Shown in pieces: positions 52,501 through 60,626 of a stretch of DNA of 64,000 nt. This DNA comes from Elusimicrobiota bacterium (GTDB lineage Bacteria > Elusimicrobiota > Elusimicrobia > JACQPE01), in the NCBI GenBank assembly GCA_016180815.1, contig JACPAN010000002.1:62001-126000 (forward strand), given 5' to 3'. The position numbers and the translations under genes are program-made. The notes beneath the pieces were generated by a model. It was not told the origin of the DNA, made no database searches, and saw only the letters and a program-made list of their open reading frames with translations. Position 1 is the stretch's first letter. Each line of letters starts with the position of its first letter.

Positions 52501-54904
52501 GCAGCGGCGGCGACGCGAGCAGGCGTTGAGGATTTCGCTGCAAAATTTCTCACCCACCGGCGGATCGCCGGGATCGGTCAATACGCGGCTGTCCTTCGTG
52601 CGCCCCGTCAATCTTCAGAGCCATAAGGTTCTGGCGTTCTTTTTCAACGGTCCGGCAACCACGCTGCCGGCGGGCACCAGCTTCTTTTTCCAGTTCGGCT
52701 CAGCCGGCGACTACTATGAATACCGCGTTCCCCTTGGCCAGGGCAATGTGAACCGGCAATGGTATTTGTTCAAGATCCGGCTGGAGGATCGAAACAAGGA
52801 CGGCAATGTCGACGACGTTTTTCCTGAGAATCGTTCGGAGTTGGGCGTGGGCGTGAGCGTCACGGGAAACCCCAATTTGTCGAACGTCACGCAAATGGTG
52901 GCCGGCGTTATTTTGCCCGCCGGCGCTCCGGCGATCAACGACGAGGTCTGGCTCAACGATATTTTCATGCTCGAACCGCGGGATAAAAAAGGCGTCGCCA
53001 AGTATTTGTCCATGGATTTTAACCTGCCCCGCTGGATGACTTGGGGGTTCTCCTATAAATCTTACAACCAGGATTTTGAGAGTCCGGGTCAGGCCATTCT
53101 CAACCAAGGGTTGAGCCAGCGGACGGCCAATCTAAACTTCACGCGGCTCTCGTTCATGCCGTTGAGCGTTTCCGGCAGCCGCGAGGTGGTTTTAACGCCC
53201 AGCGTCATTCAAACGGGATCAAACTTGGTTTCCCAGCTTTCCGAGGGCCGGGTCGAAAAAGAGTCGGTCAGCGGCAGCGGCAGCCTTGATTTGCCGTTGT
53301 TGCCGCCCGTTTCCTGGGCCGCCTCCAAGAATCGGACCGACAACAAGAATATCCGAAGAATCGACGAGAACGAAACCCAGTCCGGGTCGCTGTCGTGGCC
53401 GGCTCCTCTGGGGCTTAAATTCATCCAATCGTGGTCCAACAGCGCTTCGCGGACATTGTCCAAGGTTTTCTTTCATAAGGACGACCGCCTGAAGGGTTCC
53501 GATGATTTGAGGGAGATCACGGACACGGTAGCGACGTCCATGTCCTTTGGTTTTTTCAACAATCGAGTGGGTTTGTCGCCCAATTATCGCTTGTCGACGT
53601 CGAACGAGCGGCGGGACGTTCTTAACGCGGACGACACGATCACCAAGCAGAATTACCCAAAATCGCGTTCGCAAAACGCGAGTGTGACCGCGACCTTGCG
53701 CCTATTCCCCTGGTTTGAGCCTACGGCCAGCTTCACGAGCACGATTCAAGAGAGCCATAGGGTCGAAAGCGCCTCCTTCACCCTGGCCGGAGTCCCGGGG
53801 CAGTTTGTTCGCGGGGATTTAAAAAGCATCAACCGCCAGTCCAGCCTTTCCATTTCGCAGAATTTCGATTTCGCGCGCATTGTTCCGACGTGGCGCTTGT
53901 TCAGGGCTTTCAATCATTACGTGAATTTTCAGACCACGGACGGCGACGCGTACGAAAACGTGATCCGCGGATTCAAGGCCGGGGACAAGCTTTGGGTCCG
54001 CAAGCCGTTGGAAGTTGAGAATCCGGGCGCGCGGCGCACGACGCTCACCTTGCGGGATTCGATCAGCGTCAATTCGCGCTGGACGCCGTTTATCGCGATT
54101 TGGCCGCAAAATCCCCTGGCGACCCTATCCATCGGCAATAATTACGCCCGATCCCTGGACCGCTCGGAAACTACCGGCACCGAACGCAAGAGTTTGAGTT
54201 TGAGCTTTCCGGATTTGACCGTCTCCCTGTCTCAAATCGAGCGCATCATCAGGACGCACGGCTGGATGTCTTCAACGTCTTTGACTACGCGTTTCAGCAA
54301 GCGCCTGCAGTCAAACGTGGGTATCGACAAAAGAGTCGACATCAACACCGGCGGGGATTTTCATTTCGTGGCTTGGCAGCGTTACGATTTTACGACCAGC
54401 TATTCTGAGACTCAGAGCCGGGCCTTTAACCTTTTGACGCAAATCAAGACCAGCGACGCCCTGGCGCGAACTTTGTCCCTGCAAGTGGGTTTTAACTGGA
54501 GCGTTTGGCGATTGACGAATAAATTCGGCTATGCCGACGCCAAGGCCGTGGATTCCACGGACCGCCTGACCCAGGATCAGAAAACCATCAATCCTTCCGT
54601 CGGGGTTCGCGGCGATTTCAGCCTGCCCGCGGGTTTGGGCCTTCCGTTTACTTCCAAGCGGTTGACGTTCACCAATCGCGTTATTTTAACCTCGGATTTA
54701 AGCCTGGACCGGAAATCTTCGCTCCTGAACGTGGAGCAGACGAATACGGAAACCTGGAACTGGAACTTAAACGGCGATTTTGAAATCGGAAAAAATTTAC
54801 GCGCCGGACTGGGGTCCGGGGTCAGCATGTTCAAAAATAAAGTGCTCAAAGACCAAGATTTCTATACTTACTCGCTCAATGGGCAAGTGGTCTTCCAGTT
54901 TTAG
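49529..54904 (+). CDS. sprA: SprA-like giant outer-membrane protein of a type IX-like secretion system
   Basis: A 1791-residue protein with a signal peptide (to ALAS) and then nearly continuous beta-strand sequence to a terminal Phe. SprA-type segments are visible: SKQLFGIKGEFDF with a following GQFAIKRFSGQ, VYRDGQLMTRDLDYFIDYDSG, DYYEYRVPLG, DEVWLNDIFMLEP, and AKYLSMDFNLPRWMTWG. SprA (Sov) is the T9SS translocon, a 36-strand barrel. This one is shorter than the roughly 2400-residue Bacteroidota proteins. Residues about 797-865 hold Asp-rich DxDxDG calcium-loop-like repeats. The start is TTG with AGGAGG eight bases upstream. A PorV-like partner and a candidate cargo lie downstream. Confidence 0.85.
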   Translation: MSRKVLKVFFRTALLAVLGIFSVKALASHLEDPWLMEEVERMYSPGASFVIFPRKSGEPILPSLKYPIEEEVIEEEAVPWEDFIARFRPLRLRHRLYHEARKEVEFQERALTAFENEEVEIAKRLAISVPLALPAATPRPRPPELEIPAWEGKVSIAGRKLIALNIQNKKFTNAPHPLRPRSQPKPTFDLRQELQLRISGNVSDRVMVNVDYDDTKENKRDISIVYKGAPGETVKEISFGDITLNLPQTQFTSYSKQLFGIKGEFDFRRARLMVVGSQTKGQFAIKRFSGQYQFESGDIKDTDYIRRTYYNLAFSQTHLPLKAGSVVVFRDDRNPTNDSNAQETGVEDFAVPSSTYSGKMDVLIAGVDYVVDHQNGILRFTGSQAPNAIIAVNYITASGQQLSSLSGTGKPKIIKTDNDLPIADATNETGYRREAKTFYSFRRNKILRDDGKGSFILKLLENGSRKDVSGTLGIKYPDQIAVDFEQGTFQLAAPIPDAEVYLPTPISKYLFAFEIRFVLKTYILQPNMVLQSEKVYRDGQLMTRDLDYFIDYDSGFLTFLRPELIRPDSQIEVTYEVAPFGSRLTETLIGARGELDLLKNVQLGSFSMSKLSMGSSILLQQAAKPATIPDIRSLPTSYSIYEGDLHMDSLKLPMVPFTSSLHGEIAQSLRSPNTFKKALIESMEGIKIEDNVVLQPLFWFPAANPPGNTPAKLGTVSLSAESERIKAINPGADVGDNDTQEVLRLNYDFSASSAASVQFLFSPIGLDFSNKEFLELALIGDTTSNDGPEISFHLGRVDEDADGDGRLDTEDVNSDGGLNFGEDIGWTYDNPDATTEKIGPQNGRLDSEDLDRNGRLDSEDPLIGGRFGLVAGSTSSVVDFDTWRSTAVSLGVTSSNQSQWVSIKALRVTLKRRPGGKTMGSVRIGRIGVAGSRWERPALVSSSGTVRVGPINNVDDIGYQPLYSAGGETQTVFDELYGGNQSGPGGLAAQTQRRRREQALRISLQNFSPTGGSPGSVNTRLSFVRPVNLQSHKVLAFFFNGPATTLPAGTSFFFQFGSAGDYYEYRVPLGQGNVNRQWYLFKIRLEDRNKDGNVDDVFPENRSELGVGVSVTGNPNLSNVTQMVAGVILPAGAPAINDEVWLNDIFMLEPRDKKGVAKYLSMDFNLPRWMTWGFSYKSYNQDFESPGQAILNQGLSQRTANLNFTRLSFMPLSVSGSREVVLTPSVIQTGSNLVSQLSEGRVEKESVSGSGSLDLPLLPPVSWAASKNRTDNKNIRRIDENETQSGSLSWPAPLGLKFIQSWSNSASRTLSKVFFHKDDRLKGSDDLREITDTVATSMSFGFFNNRVGLSPNYRLSTSNERRDVLNADDTITKQNYPKSRSQNASVTATLRLFPWFEPTASFTSTIQESHRVESASFTLAGVPGQFVRGDLKSINRQSSLSISQNFDFARIVPTWRLFRAFNHYVNFQTTDGDAYENVIRGFKAGDKLWVRKPLEVENPGARRTTLTLRDSISVNSRWTPFIAIWPQNPLATLSIGNNYARSLDRSETTGTERKSLSLSFPDLTVSLSQIERIIRTHGWMSSTSLTTRFSKRLQSNVGIDKRVDINTGGDFHFVAWQRYDFTTSYSETQSRAFNLLTQIKTSDALARTLSLQVGFNWSVWRLTNKFGYADAKAVDSTDRLTQDQKTINPSVGVRGDFSLPAGLGLPFTSKRLTFTNRVILTSDLSLDRKSSLLNVEQTNTETWNWNLNGDFEIGKNLRAGLGSGVSMFKNKVLKDQDFYTYSLNGQVVFQF

Positions 54905-55559
54905 GGTCGCGCTTGATTTCTTTTTTCCTTCTTTTTGCGCCGGCTGCGAGGTTTATTTAGGGTTTCGCGCCGATCCCCGCCGCCTGTGTCCAAGTTGCGA
55001 GGTCAAGCTGGAGGCGGCGCGTCAAGAGCATGTCAGCCGGCGCTCGGGCGGGGGGTCGCTCGACGCGTTCTTTAGCTTCGGACCTTATGGCAGCGAACCG
55101 CTGACGACCCTCATTCACAAAATCAAATACCAGCAGAAGGATTGGATTTTTGAGGCGCTGGAGCCGGCTTTGCGCCGTCATTTATGCGGGTTTAATCTTG
55201 AGTCCATGGTTGATGCCGTGGCGCCCGTGCCGCTTCATTCTTGGCGCTTAAGGGAAAGGGGATTCAATCAAGCCGAGATTATCGGTCAAGCGGTCGCCGA
55301 ACATATCGGCAAGCCGCTGGAGAAGGGCTTGATGCGCCGCAGCCGAAGGACAAAACCCCAGATGAGCTTGACGGATAAAAGCCTGCGGCGGGCGAATGTG
55401 CGCGGCGCTTTCGAGGCTTTGCAGCCGGGTTCGGCGCAGGGAAAAAGTTTTCTTCTTGTGGATGATGTGTCGACGACAGGCGCCACGCTTCATGAAGCGG
55501 CCGCGGCTCTGCGCCAAGCCGGGGCGCGCAAAGTGATCGGCTTCGCGTTAGCCGCTTAG
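54879..55559 (+). CDS. comF: ComF-family phosphoribosyltransferase-like protein
   Basis: A 226-residue ComF-type protein. The N-terminal zinc-ribbon-like part has FCAGC...CPSC. The PRTase half has VPLHSWRLRERGFNQAEII, RRTKPQMSLTDKSLRRANVRG in conserved form, and the PRPP-like loop LLVDDVSTTGATL. ComF proteins are linked to DNA uptake or processing in competent bacteria, with unclear biochemistry. ATG 54879 overlaps the end of sprA by 26 bases, so the gene is probably cotranscribed with it. Confidence 0.92.
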   Translation: MGKWSSSFRVALDFFFPSFCAGCEVYLGFRADPRRLCPSCEVKLEAARQEHVSRRSGGGSLDAFFSFGPYGSEPLTTLIHKIKYQQKDWIFEALEPALRRHLCGFNLESMVDAVAPVPLHSWRLRERGFNQAEIIGQAVAEHIGKPLEKGLMRRSRRTKPQMSLTDKSLRRANVRGAFEALQPGSAQGKSFLLVDDVSTTGATLHEAAAALRQAGARKVIGFALAA

Positions 55560-55711
55560 CTCTACTGTGAGACATAACTCATTTACTACCGTCACACCGG
55601 CGAAAGCCGGTGTCCAGGCCCGAAATTCTCGATTTAATTGCAGATTCAAGCACCTGGATTCCAGCTTTCGCCGGAATGACTGCCCTTTTTAAGCCATGTC
55701 TTACAGTAGAG
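55560..55711. repeat. Palindromic repeat element (MITE/REP-like)
   Basis: The outer arms 55560-55576 and 55695-55711 pair with two mismatches (CTCTACTGTGAGACAT against its near reverse complement). Inner arms 55591-55618 and 55653-55680 carry the GTCA...CCGGCGAAAGCCGG...CCAGG pattern, typical of dispersed palindromic repeats in many genomes. It has no coding capacity. It lies between comF and the convergent PorV-like gene. Confidence 0.75.
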
Positions 55712-55736
55712 TTAGGTTGATGGCCGTTTAATCGGT

Positions 55737-56858
55737 TTAATACCGATTTTCCGGGTCTTCCGGCAGGACGTCTTTGGGAGCCGCTTGGGGTTTGGGTTCG
55801 GCTTGGCGTTTAATATCCGGGTGTTCGCTGTGCTTGTGCTCGTGCTCCTTGTGTGTTTCGCTGGGGTTGTCTTCATCGACGTGCGGGTCGCGCCGGCGCT
55901 TGTGGTGATGGAATTTATAGGAAAGGGAAACGCGATGAGTGTTGCCCAAATCGCCCAAAGGATTGTAGGCGTAATCCACGCCTAAATTGAAGAACTCGAA
56001 GCCCAAACCCACGCTGTAATTGGCATTGGAGCCCAATTCCGCGCTCAATCCCCTTGTGTTGTAGCCGGCGCGGGGGGAAATAATGGTTTCATGCCCGGCG
56101 TTGAGATGAAGCTCGATGCCGCCGAAGAAGTCGGGGTCGCCTTTATTGGGAATAGTGGCCGCGAGGCTGATCCATGTTCCGTCGTAGTTGGGCACCTCTT
56201 TGGCGCCGGCGATGCGCAATTGAGTGGGCAGGGGGCTGCTTTCTTTGACGAATTTCAGCCCGTTGCCGAAATTTTGATAGGCAATCCCGAGCGAGCCGTC
56301 GTGGGAAATGTAGAGCAAACCTATGTCCCCGGCCACCGTTGATTTGGTGGCGCTTAATTTCGAGGATAAAAATTGCGCGGCGACGCCGATTCTTAAATGG
56401 CTCTGATGGATGACGGTGCCGTAAGCGATGCGGCCGAGCGTTTCTTTGGGCGCGAAGCTGCTGCCTGTCTTCGTCCCGGTGTTGTCGATTTCTTCGAGGG
56501 TTCCGTAGGAGAGGTATTGCACGCCGAATCCGAGGCCGCCCGAACCCGCGGGGATGACGCCGGCCACGGAATCATAAAAAATAGGGTCAATGAGCGGGCC
56601 GTGCAAAAGGTCGATGGACGTATGGCGGCCGGCGGAAACAGCGGCCGGGTTATAGTAGAAAGTGCTGGCGCGGTAATCGGGAAGCGCCCCGTAAGCTTCG
56701 CCCAAGCCGTAGGCCCGGGCATTGCCTCCCATCAGCAGGAGATTGCCGGTGGAGCGTCCCCTGTCGGCTGCGGACAGGGGGAAACAGAGATAGGCCAGCA
56801 TGGCCAGGGCCAGGGTGATCGGCATCCACCCGCCGTGCGGGTACCCGGACTTGGTCAT
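55737..56858 (-). CDS. porV: PorV/PorQ-family outer-membrane protein with His-rich tail
   Basis: A 373-residue protein with a signal peptide (to SAA). The start NLLLMGGNARAYGLGEAYGALPDYRASTFYYNPA (spread over residues 39-72) is the PorV/PorQ hallmark of a FadL-like barrel with Gly-rich opening and YNPA. Repeated beta strands end in HRVSLSYKF near residue 318. A 55-residue tail rich in His, Glu and Pro follows (HHHKRRRDPHVDED onwards). In T9SS, PorV binds SprA and cargo C-terminal domains. Its start overlaps the cargo gene's stop by 4 bases (ATGA), so the two are coupled. Confidence 0.85.
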   Translation of the reverse strand: MTKSGYPHGGWMPITLALAMLAYLCFPLSAADRGRSTGNLLLMGGNARAYGLGEAYGALPDYRASTFYYNPAAVSAGRHTSIDLLHGPLIDPIFYDSVAGVIPAGSGGLGFGVQYLSYGTLEEIDNTGTKTGSSFAPKETLGRIAYGTVIHQSHLRIGVAAQFLSSKLSATKSTVAGDIGLLYISHDGSLGIAYQNFGNGLKFVKESSPLPTQLRIAGAKEVPNYDGTWISLAATIPNKGDPDFFGGIELHLNAGHETIISPRAGYNTRGLSAELGSNANYSVGLGFEFFNLGVDYAYNPLGDLGNTHRVSLSYKFHHHKRRRDPHVDEDNPSETHKEHEHKHSEHPDIKRQAEPKPQAAPKDVLPEDPENRY

Positions 56859-59800
56859 CGCTCCAGAACCAGCCTTCCCTGCTTGGCCTCGCCTTCAGGG
56901 TTCGTGATGCGCCAGAGATAGACGCCGGAAGCGACGGGATGCCCGGCCGTGTTGATGCCGTTCCACAAGAGCTTGCCGCCCGTGCCTTCGATGGTTTTAT
57001 CCTCCACCAGTTCGCCGAAAATCGTGTAAATGCGCAGCGTAGCATTCGTGGTCACGCCTTCGAAGGTGAGTTTGGTGGCGTCGAATTTGTCGCCTGAGCC
57101 GATTCTCCAGGGGGTGGGGTAAACCTTGATCGTGTTTAAGGCCGATGCTGCGGGCGAACCGCCGGCCGCATAAACGCTGAAGTGCTCGACGCCGATGGAA
57201 ATCGTATTGCTCGTGGTGTCGATGGTGCCTGCGCCCAGCGATTCCCAGCGTTGCGTGGTCTCATTGAGCCTGTAAACGACCAGGCTTTGTTCTTCAAGCT
57301 CGGGGCTGGAGCCGTCGACGATCCCGTCTTGATTGACGTCTTTGTACGGGATGATGATGGTCACGTTCGACGAGAAATTTTCCGTTCTGGGGCCTCCCGA
57401 CGGTCCGTAGAAGACGAATTCACGCATGCTGTTGGTGAATAAATTTTGTCCTGCGCCCAAATTGCTGTTGGCGTTGGTGATGGCCGTGGTGCTGGCGATC
57501 AAATTAAAGAGGAGGGGGGTGGTCGAAACCGCGATCGAGCCGCTGGTCAATCCTCCGGGGTAGGTGACGCCCGATGGAATCAACGCGCGCGTGTAATTGT
57601 CCGAGGAAGCCAGCACATAGCTTTGCGTATTGGTGATGGCTACGGTGGCCACGGAAATCAAATAAGCGGCGGGAGGATTGCCGGTGTTAGCCAAGGTCGA
57701 AGGTCCGCCCAAGGTGGGGCAAGGCAGGCTGTCGCCGTTGAAGGACAAGATTTTAAAGGAATAGGGGTTATTGGGCAGAAGACCGGAAAGGGCTTTCGTG
57801 GTATCCGTCAAATTGGCGGAGAGGGCCACGATGGTTGAAACGCTGCCCATGAAATCAGTGGAGGTTGCGGCCTGAATCACGTAGCGGGTTCCCGAAGGAT
57901 TGCCGTTGGCGCCCCAGCTTAAGGTGAGGGAATTGTAAGAAACATTGCTGGCCGCCAAAGCAACCGGGCCGGTGGAAATCGTATAAACCGTGACCACCGA
58001 GGAGGTCGAGCCGCCGGAAGAGTTAAACGCGGCTACTTGACGCGAATAAGCCGTATTGATGGAAAGACCCAACTCAACCCAAAATGTGGTATTGGCGTCA
58101 AGGTTGATGATGCCTCCGGAGGATTGCACGATGCGGAAGCCTTCCTCATCGCTTAAATCGCTCCAACTCCAGGTGATCGAAGAAATCCCGTTGGCGGCGC
58201 CGGCCAATGAGCTCGGCGTGCTTGGCGCGGACGCCGGGGTGGTGACTGAAAATCGGGCGTAGCGTTGTTGGTTAGGCTTAGCCGTCATCTTCGTGAAATC
58301 GCCGCCGGCATCGAGCTTGGAGCTGCCCATGACCAAGCTTCTGACCGTAGTGCCGTTGGGATTGGGATTCCAGGCCGTGGCTTGTCCGTTGGAAGTGTAG
58401 AGTTCGGCTAAGCGGCCTCTGACTTGCCCGCCGACACTGGTGAAGCTCCCGCCGGCAAAAATTGTGGAACTGCTGATTGCTAAAGCGTTCACTGTGTCGC
58501 TGGCGCTAGGATTCCAAGTTGTGACCACAGAACCTGTGGATCCTTCGATAGCAGCGGCCAAGCGGTTTCTAGATACGGTTCCGCCTTCGGCTGTGGTAAA
58601 TGCGCCGCCGGCATAAATAATGCCGTTGGCATAAGCCAAAGCGTTGACCGCGCCGTTCATATTGGGATTCCATTGATTGACGTATCCCGTTGATCCTGTT
58701 TGTATGGCGGCCAAGCGGACAATGGCCATGGATCCTGCGCCGGAACCGTTGACGGTTGTGAAATCGCCGCCTGCGTAAACAAGCGGTTCTCTCACGACCA
58801 GGGCATTGACATCACTCCACATATTTGGATTCCAGGATGTCACAAAACCCGTGCTTCCCTCTTGAAGCGCGGCCAGACGGTTCCTAATATGATTCGCTCC
58901 GCCGATGCTGCCTGCGCCGTTGAATAAGCCGCCGACATAAACGAGGTTATTGCTGACCGCGATGGTATTGACCGTGCTCGTGGGGCTGGAATTGAAAATC
59001 GTGGCATAACCCGTGCTGTTTTCCTGGATGGCGGCCAAACGAGCCTGGCCCATGCCCGCGATATGCAGGAACGTGCCGCCGGCGTAAATGACCCCGTTGC
59101 CTACGGCCAAAGCGTTGACTTGGGCGCCGGGAGTGCTGGCGTTGGGATCCCAGGTCGTGAGATCGCCCGTCGTGGCGTCAATAGCCGCTAGCAGGTTTCT
59201 GATTTTTCCGCCCACGCTGCTGAGTTGGCCTCCTATATAGATTTTAGAGCCGCCGACAGCCAGGACATCGGCTTCGCCGCCGCCGGCGACATTCCAGACA
59301 GTGTCAACGTATCCGGTGGTGTTTTCCCTAATCGCGGCCAACCTCGATACGGGCAGACTCCCGTTGTTGGCGTTTTCAAAAATTCCTCCGGCGTAAATCA
59401 TGGAATTTGAATAGGCCAGGCTGTGGACGCGGTCGCTCATATCCGGATCCCACAGGGTGACATAGCCGGTTGATCCGTCCACAATGGCGGCTAAGCGATC
59501 GCGCAAGGGCCAGGCGCCGTTGAGCGTCGTAAAATCACCGCCGGCATAAACGATGTTGTTGGCGATTACCAGGGCGCGCACCACGTCATTGGCATTTGGG
59601 TCCCATGCGTGGACGTATCCCGTCGTGTTTTCCAGGATCAAGGCCAAGGAATTTCGCGGCAAGTTATCCATGGTGCCGAAGTAACCGCCGGCATAAACGC
59701 CGTTGGTTGAAATCGCCAGCGCGTTGACGGTGTTATCCGCATTGGGATTCCAGGATGTTGCGTTGCTTGAATTTAAATTGGGGAATAAAGCCGCCAAACG

Positions 59801-60466
59801 ATTGCGCGTTGCGCCGCCGATGGTGGTGAAATCGCCGCCTGCGTAAACAAGGCCGTTTGAGCCGATGGCCAAGGCGAAGACAGTGCCATTGGGATTGGGA
59901 TTCCAAGCCGTGACATAACCCGTGCTGTTTTCTTGAACGGCGGCCAGGGCGTTTCTGAGCAAGCCTCCGGCCGTAGTGAATAGTCCTCCGATATAAACGA
60001 TTCCCGTTGTGCTGACGACAATAGCGTTGACGTCGCTGTCGAGCTCCGGTTTCCATGTCGTGTCCAGAGTCCCGTCGGATTCAATATGAGCCAGGTATTT
60101 ATAACTTGAGTTGTTGTCGATGGCGGTGAAGTCGCCGCCGACATACCATCCGCCCGAACCGTCGGCGGTTGCGGCTAAGACATTCCCGTTGATTTTGGGG
60201 AATGTCGAATCCGAGGAGCCTGAGGCCGCGCTGACGGGAACGCCGCCGCCGGTATAAGGACCCACATAATCGAAACTCCCGCCGATATAAATCGTATTGC
60301 CCGAACGAACAATGGCGAGAACCGAGCCGTTAGTGATCAAATTCGTGTCCGCTGTGATGACGTCGGATAAGGCATGATGCGCCGATAAAGCGATGAAGGC
60401 GTTTAATAAGAAAAAAGTGGCCGCCTTGCGGCCTGCCGTTCTCTCTCTCCAGTATCCCTTAGACAT
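56855..60466 (-). CDS. Exported delta-60-repeat protein with FN3 domains and C-terminal sorting-like domain
   Basis: A 1203-residue protein. A signal peptide (to LSD) is followed by 14 repeats of about 50 residues (to about residue 740) of the form VYAGGDFTTIGG...RLAAI...STGYVTAWNPN...VNAL, giving delta-60-type propeller blades. Two fibronectin III-like domains follow (about 745-905), then a linker region. A C-terminal domain (about 1108-1203) has YPTPWRIG, LRIYTIFGELV, LLWNGINTAGHPVASGVYLWRI, the FlgD-like T9SS sorting-domain type. It is the likely cargo of the SprA-PorV machine. It precedes porV with ATGA overlap. Confidence 0.85.
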   Translation of the reverse strand: MSKGYWRERTAGRKAATFFLLNAFIALSAHHALSDVITADTNLITNGSVLAIVRSGNTIYIGGSFDYVGPYTGGGVPVSAASGSSDSTFPKINGNVLAATADGSGGWYVGGDFTAIDNNSSYKYLAHIESDGTLDTTWKPELDSDVNAIVVSTTGIVYIGGLFTTAGGLLRNALAAVQENSTGYVTAWNPNPNGTVFALAIGSNGLVYAGGDFTTIGGATRNRLAALFPNLNSSNATSWNPNADNTVNALAISTNGVYAGGYFGTMDNLPRNSLALILENTTGYVHAWDPNANDVVRALVIANNIVYAGGDFTTLNGAWPLRDRLAAIVDGSTGYVTLWDPDMSDRVHSLAYSNSMIYAGGIFENANNGSLPVSRLAAIRENTTGYVDTVWNVAGGGEADVLAVGGSKIYIGGQLSSVGGKIRNLLAAIDATTGDLTTWDPNASTPGAQVNALAVGNGVIYAGGTFLHIAGMGQARLAAIQENSTGYATIFNSSPTSTVNTIAVSNNLVYVGGLFNGAGSIGGANHIRNRLAALQEGSTGFVTSWNPNMWSDVNALVVREPLVYAGGDFTTVNGSGAGSMAIVRLAAIQTGSTGYVNQWNPNMNGAVNALAYANGIIYAGGAFTTAEGGTVSRNRLAAAIEGSTGSVVTTWNPSASDTVNALAISSSTIFAGGSFTSVGGQVRGRLAELYTSNGQATAWNPNPNGTTVRSLVMGSSKLDAGGDFTKMTAKPNQQRYARFSVTTPASAPSTPSSLAGAANGISSITWSWSDLSDEEGFRIVQSSGGIINLDANTTFWVELGLSINTAYSRQVAAFNSSGGSTSSVVTVYTISTGPVALAASNVSYNSLTLSWGANGNPSGTRYVIQAATSTDFMGSVSTIVALSANLTDTTKALSGLLPNNPYSFKILSFNGDSLPCPTLGGPSTLANTGNPPAAYLISVATVAITNTQSYVLASSDNYTRALIPSGVTYPGGLTSGSIAVSTTPLLFNLIASTTAITNANSNLGAGQNLFTNSMREFVFYGPSGGPRTENFSSNVTIIIPYKDVNQDGIVDGSSPELEEQSLVVYRLNETTQRWESLGAGTIDTTSNTISIGVEHFSVYAAGGSPAASALNTIKVYPTPWRIGSGDKFDATKLTFEGVTTNATLRIYTIFGELVEDKTIEGTGGKLLWNGINTAGHPVASGVYLWRITNPEGEAKQGRLVLER

Positions 60467-60477
60467 GGCTAATTAGT

Positions 60478-60506
60478 CATTAACAGGCAAATCGCGGTTT
60501 TGTCAA
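60478..60506 (-). promoter_or_regulatory. Promoter for the delta-60 protein and porV
   Basis: On the minus strand TTGACA (complement of 60501-60506), 17 bases, TTAATG (complement of 60478-60483). It ends 11 bases before the ATG at 60466, with no ribosome site. An inverted repeat TGTCAA/TTGACA (60501-60520) overlaps the -35. Confidence 0.5.
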
Positions 60507-60567
60507 TAGGCATTTTGACAACCGGCTGCTGCGCCTTTGAAGGCTGTTTTTTCCGACGAAGATTTAT

Positions 60568-60596
60568 TTGAAGTTTCAGATGTCCTAAAATAAATA
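60568..60596 (+). promoter_or_regulatory. Promoter for gap
   Basis: TTGAAG (60568-60573), 17 bases, TAAATA (60591-60596). Start of transcription is expected near 60603, leaving a leader of about 24 bases that includes AAGGAGG before the ATG at 60627. This one is a normal leadered promoter, unlike several others in the window. Confidence 0.6.
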
Positions 60597-60626
60597 CATG
60601 GTTTTAGATCAAGGAGGACATCAAAA

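Noticed and set aside
56855-60466. CRISPR-like or tandem DNA repeats in the 1203-residue gene
   Set aside because: The repeats are in-frame protein repeats of about 50 residues with diverged DNA, not identical repeat-spacer units.
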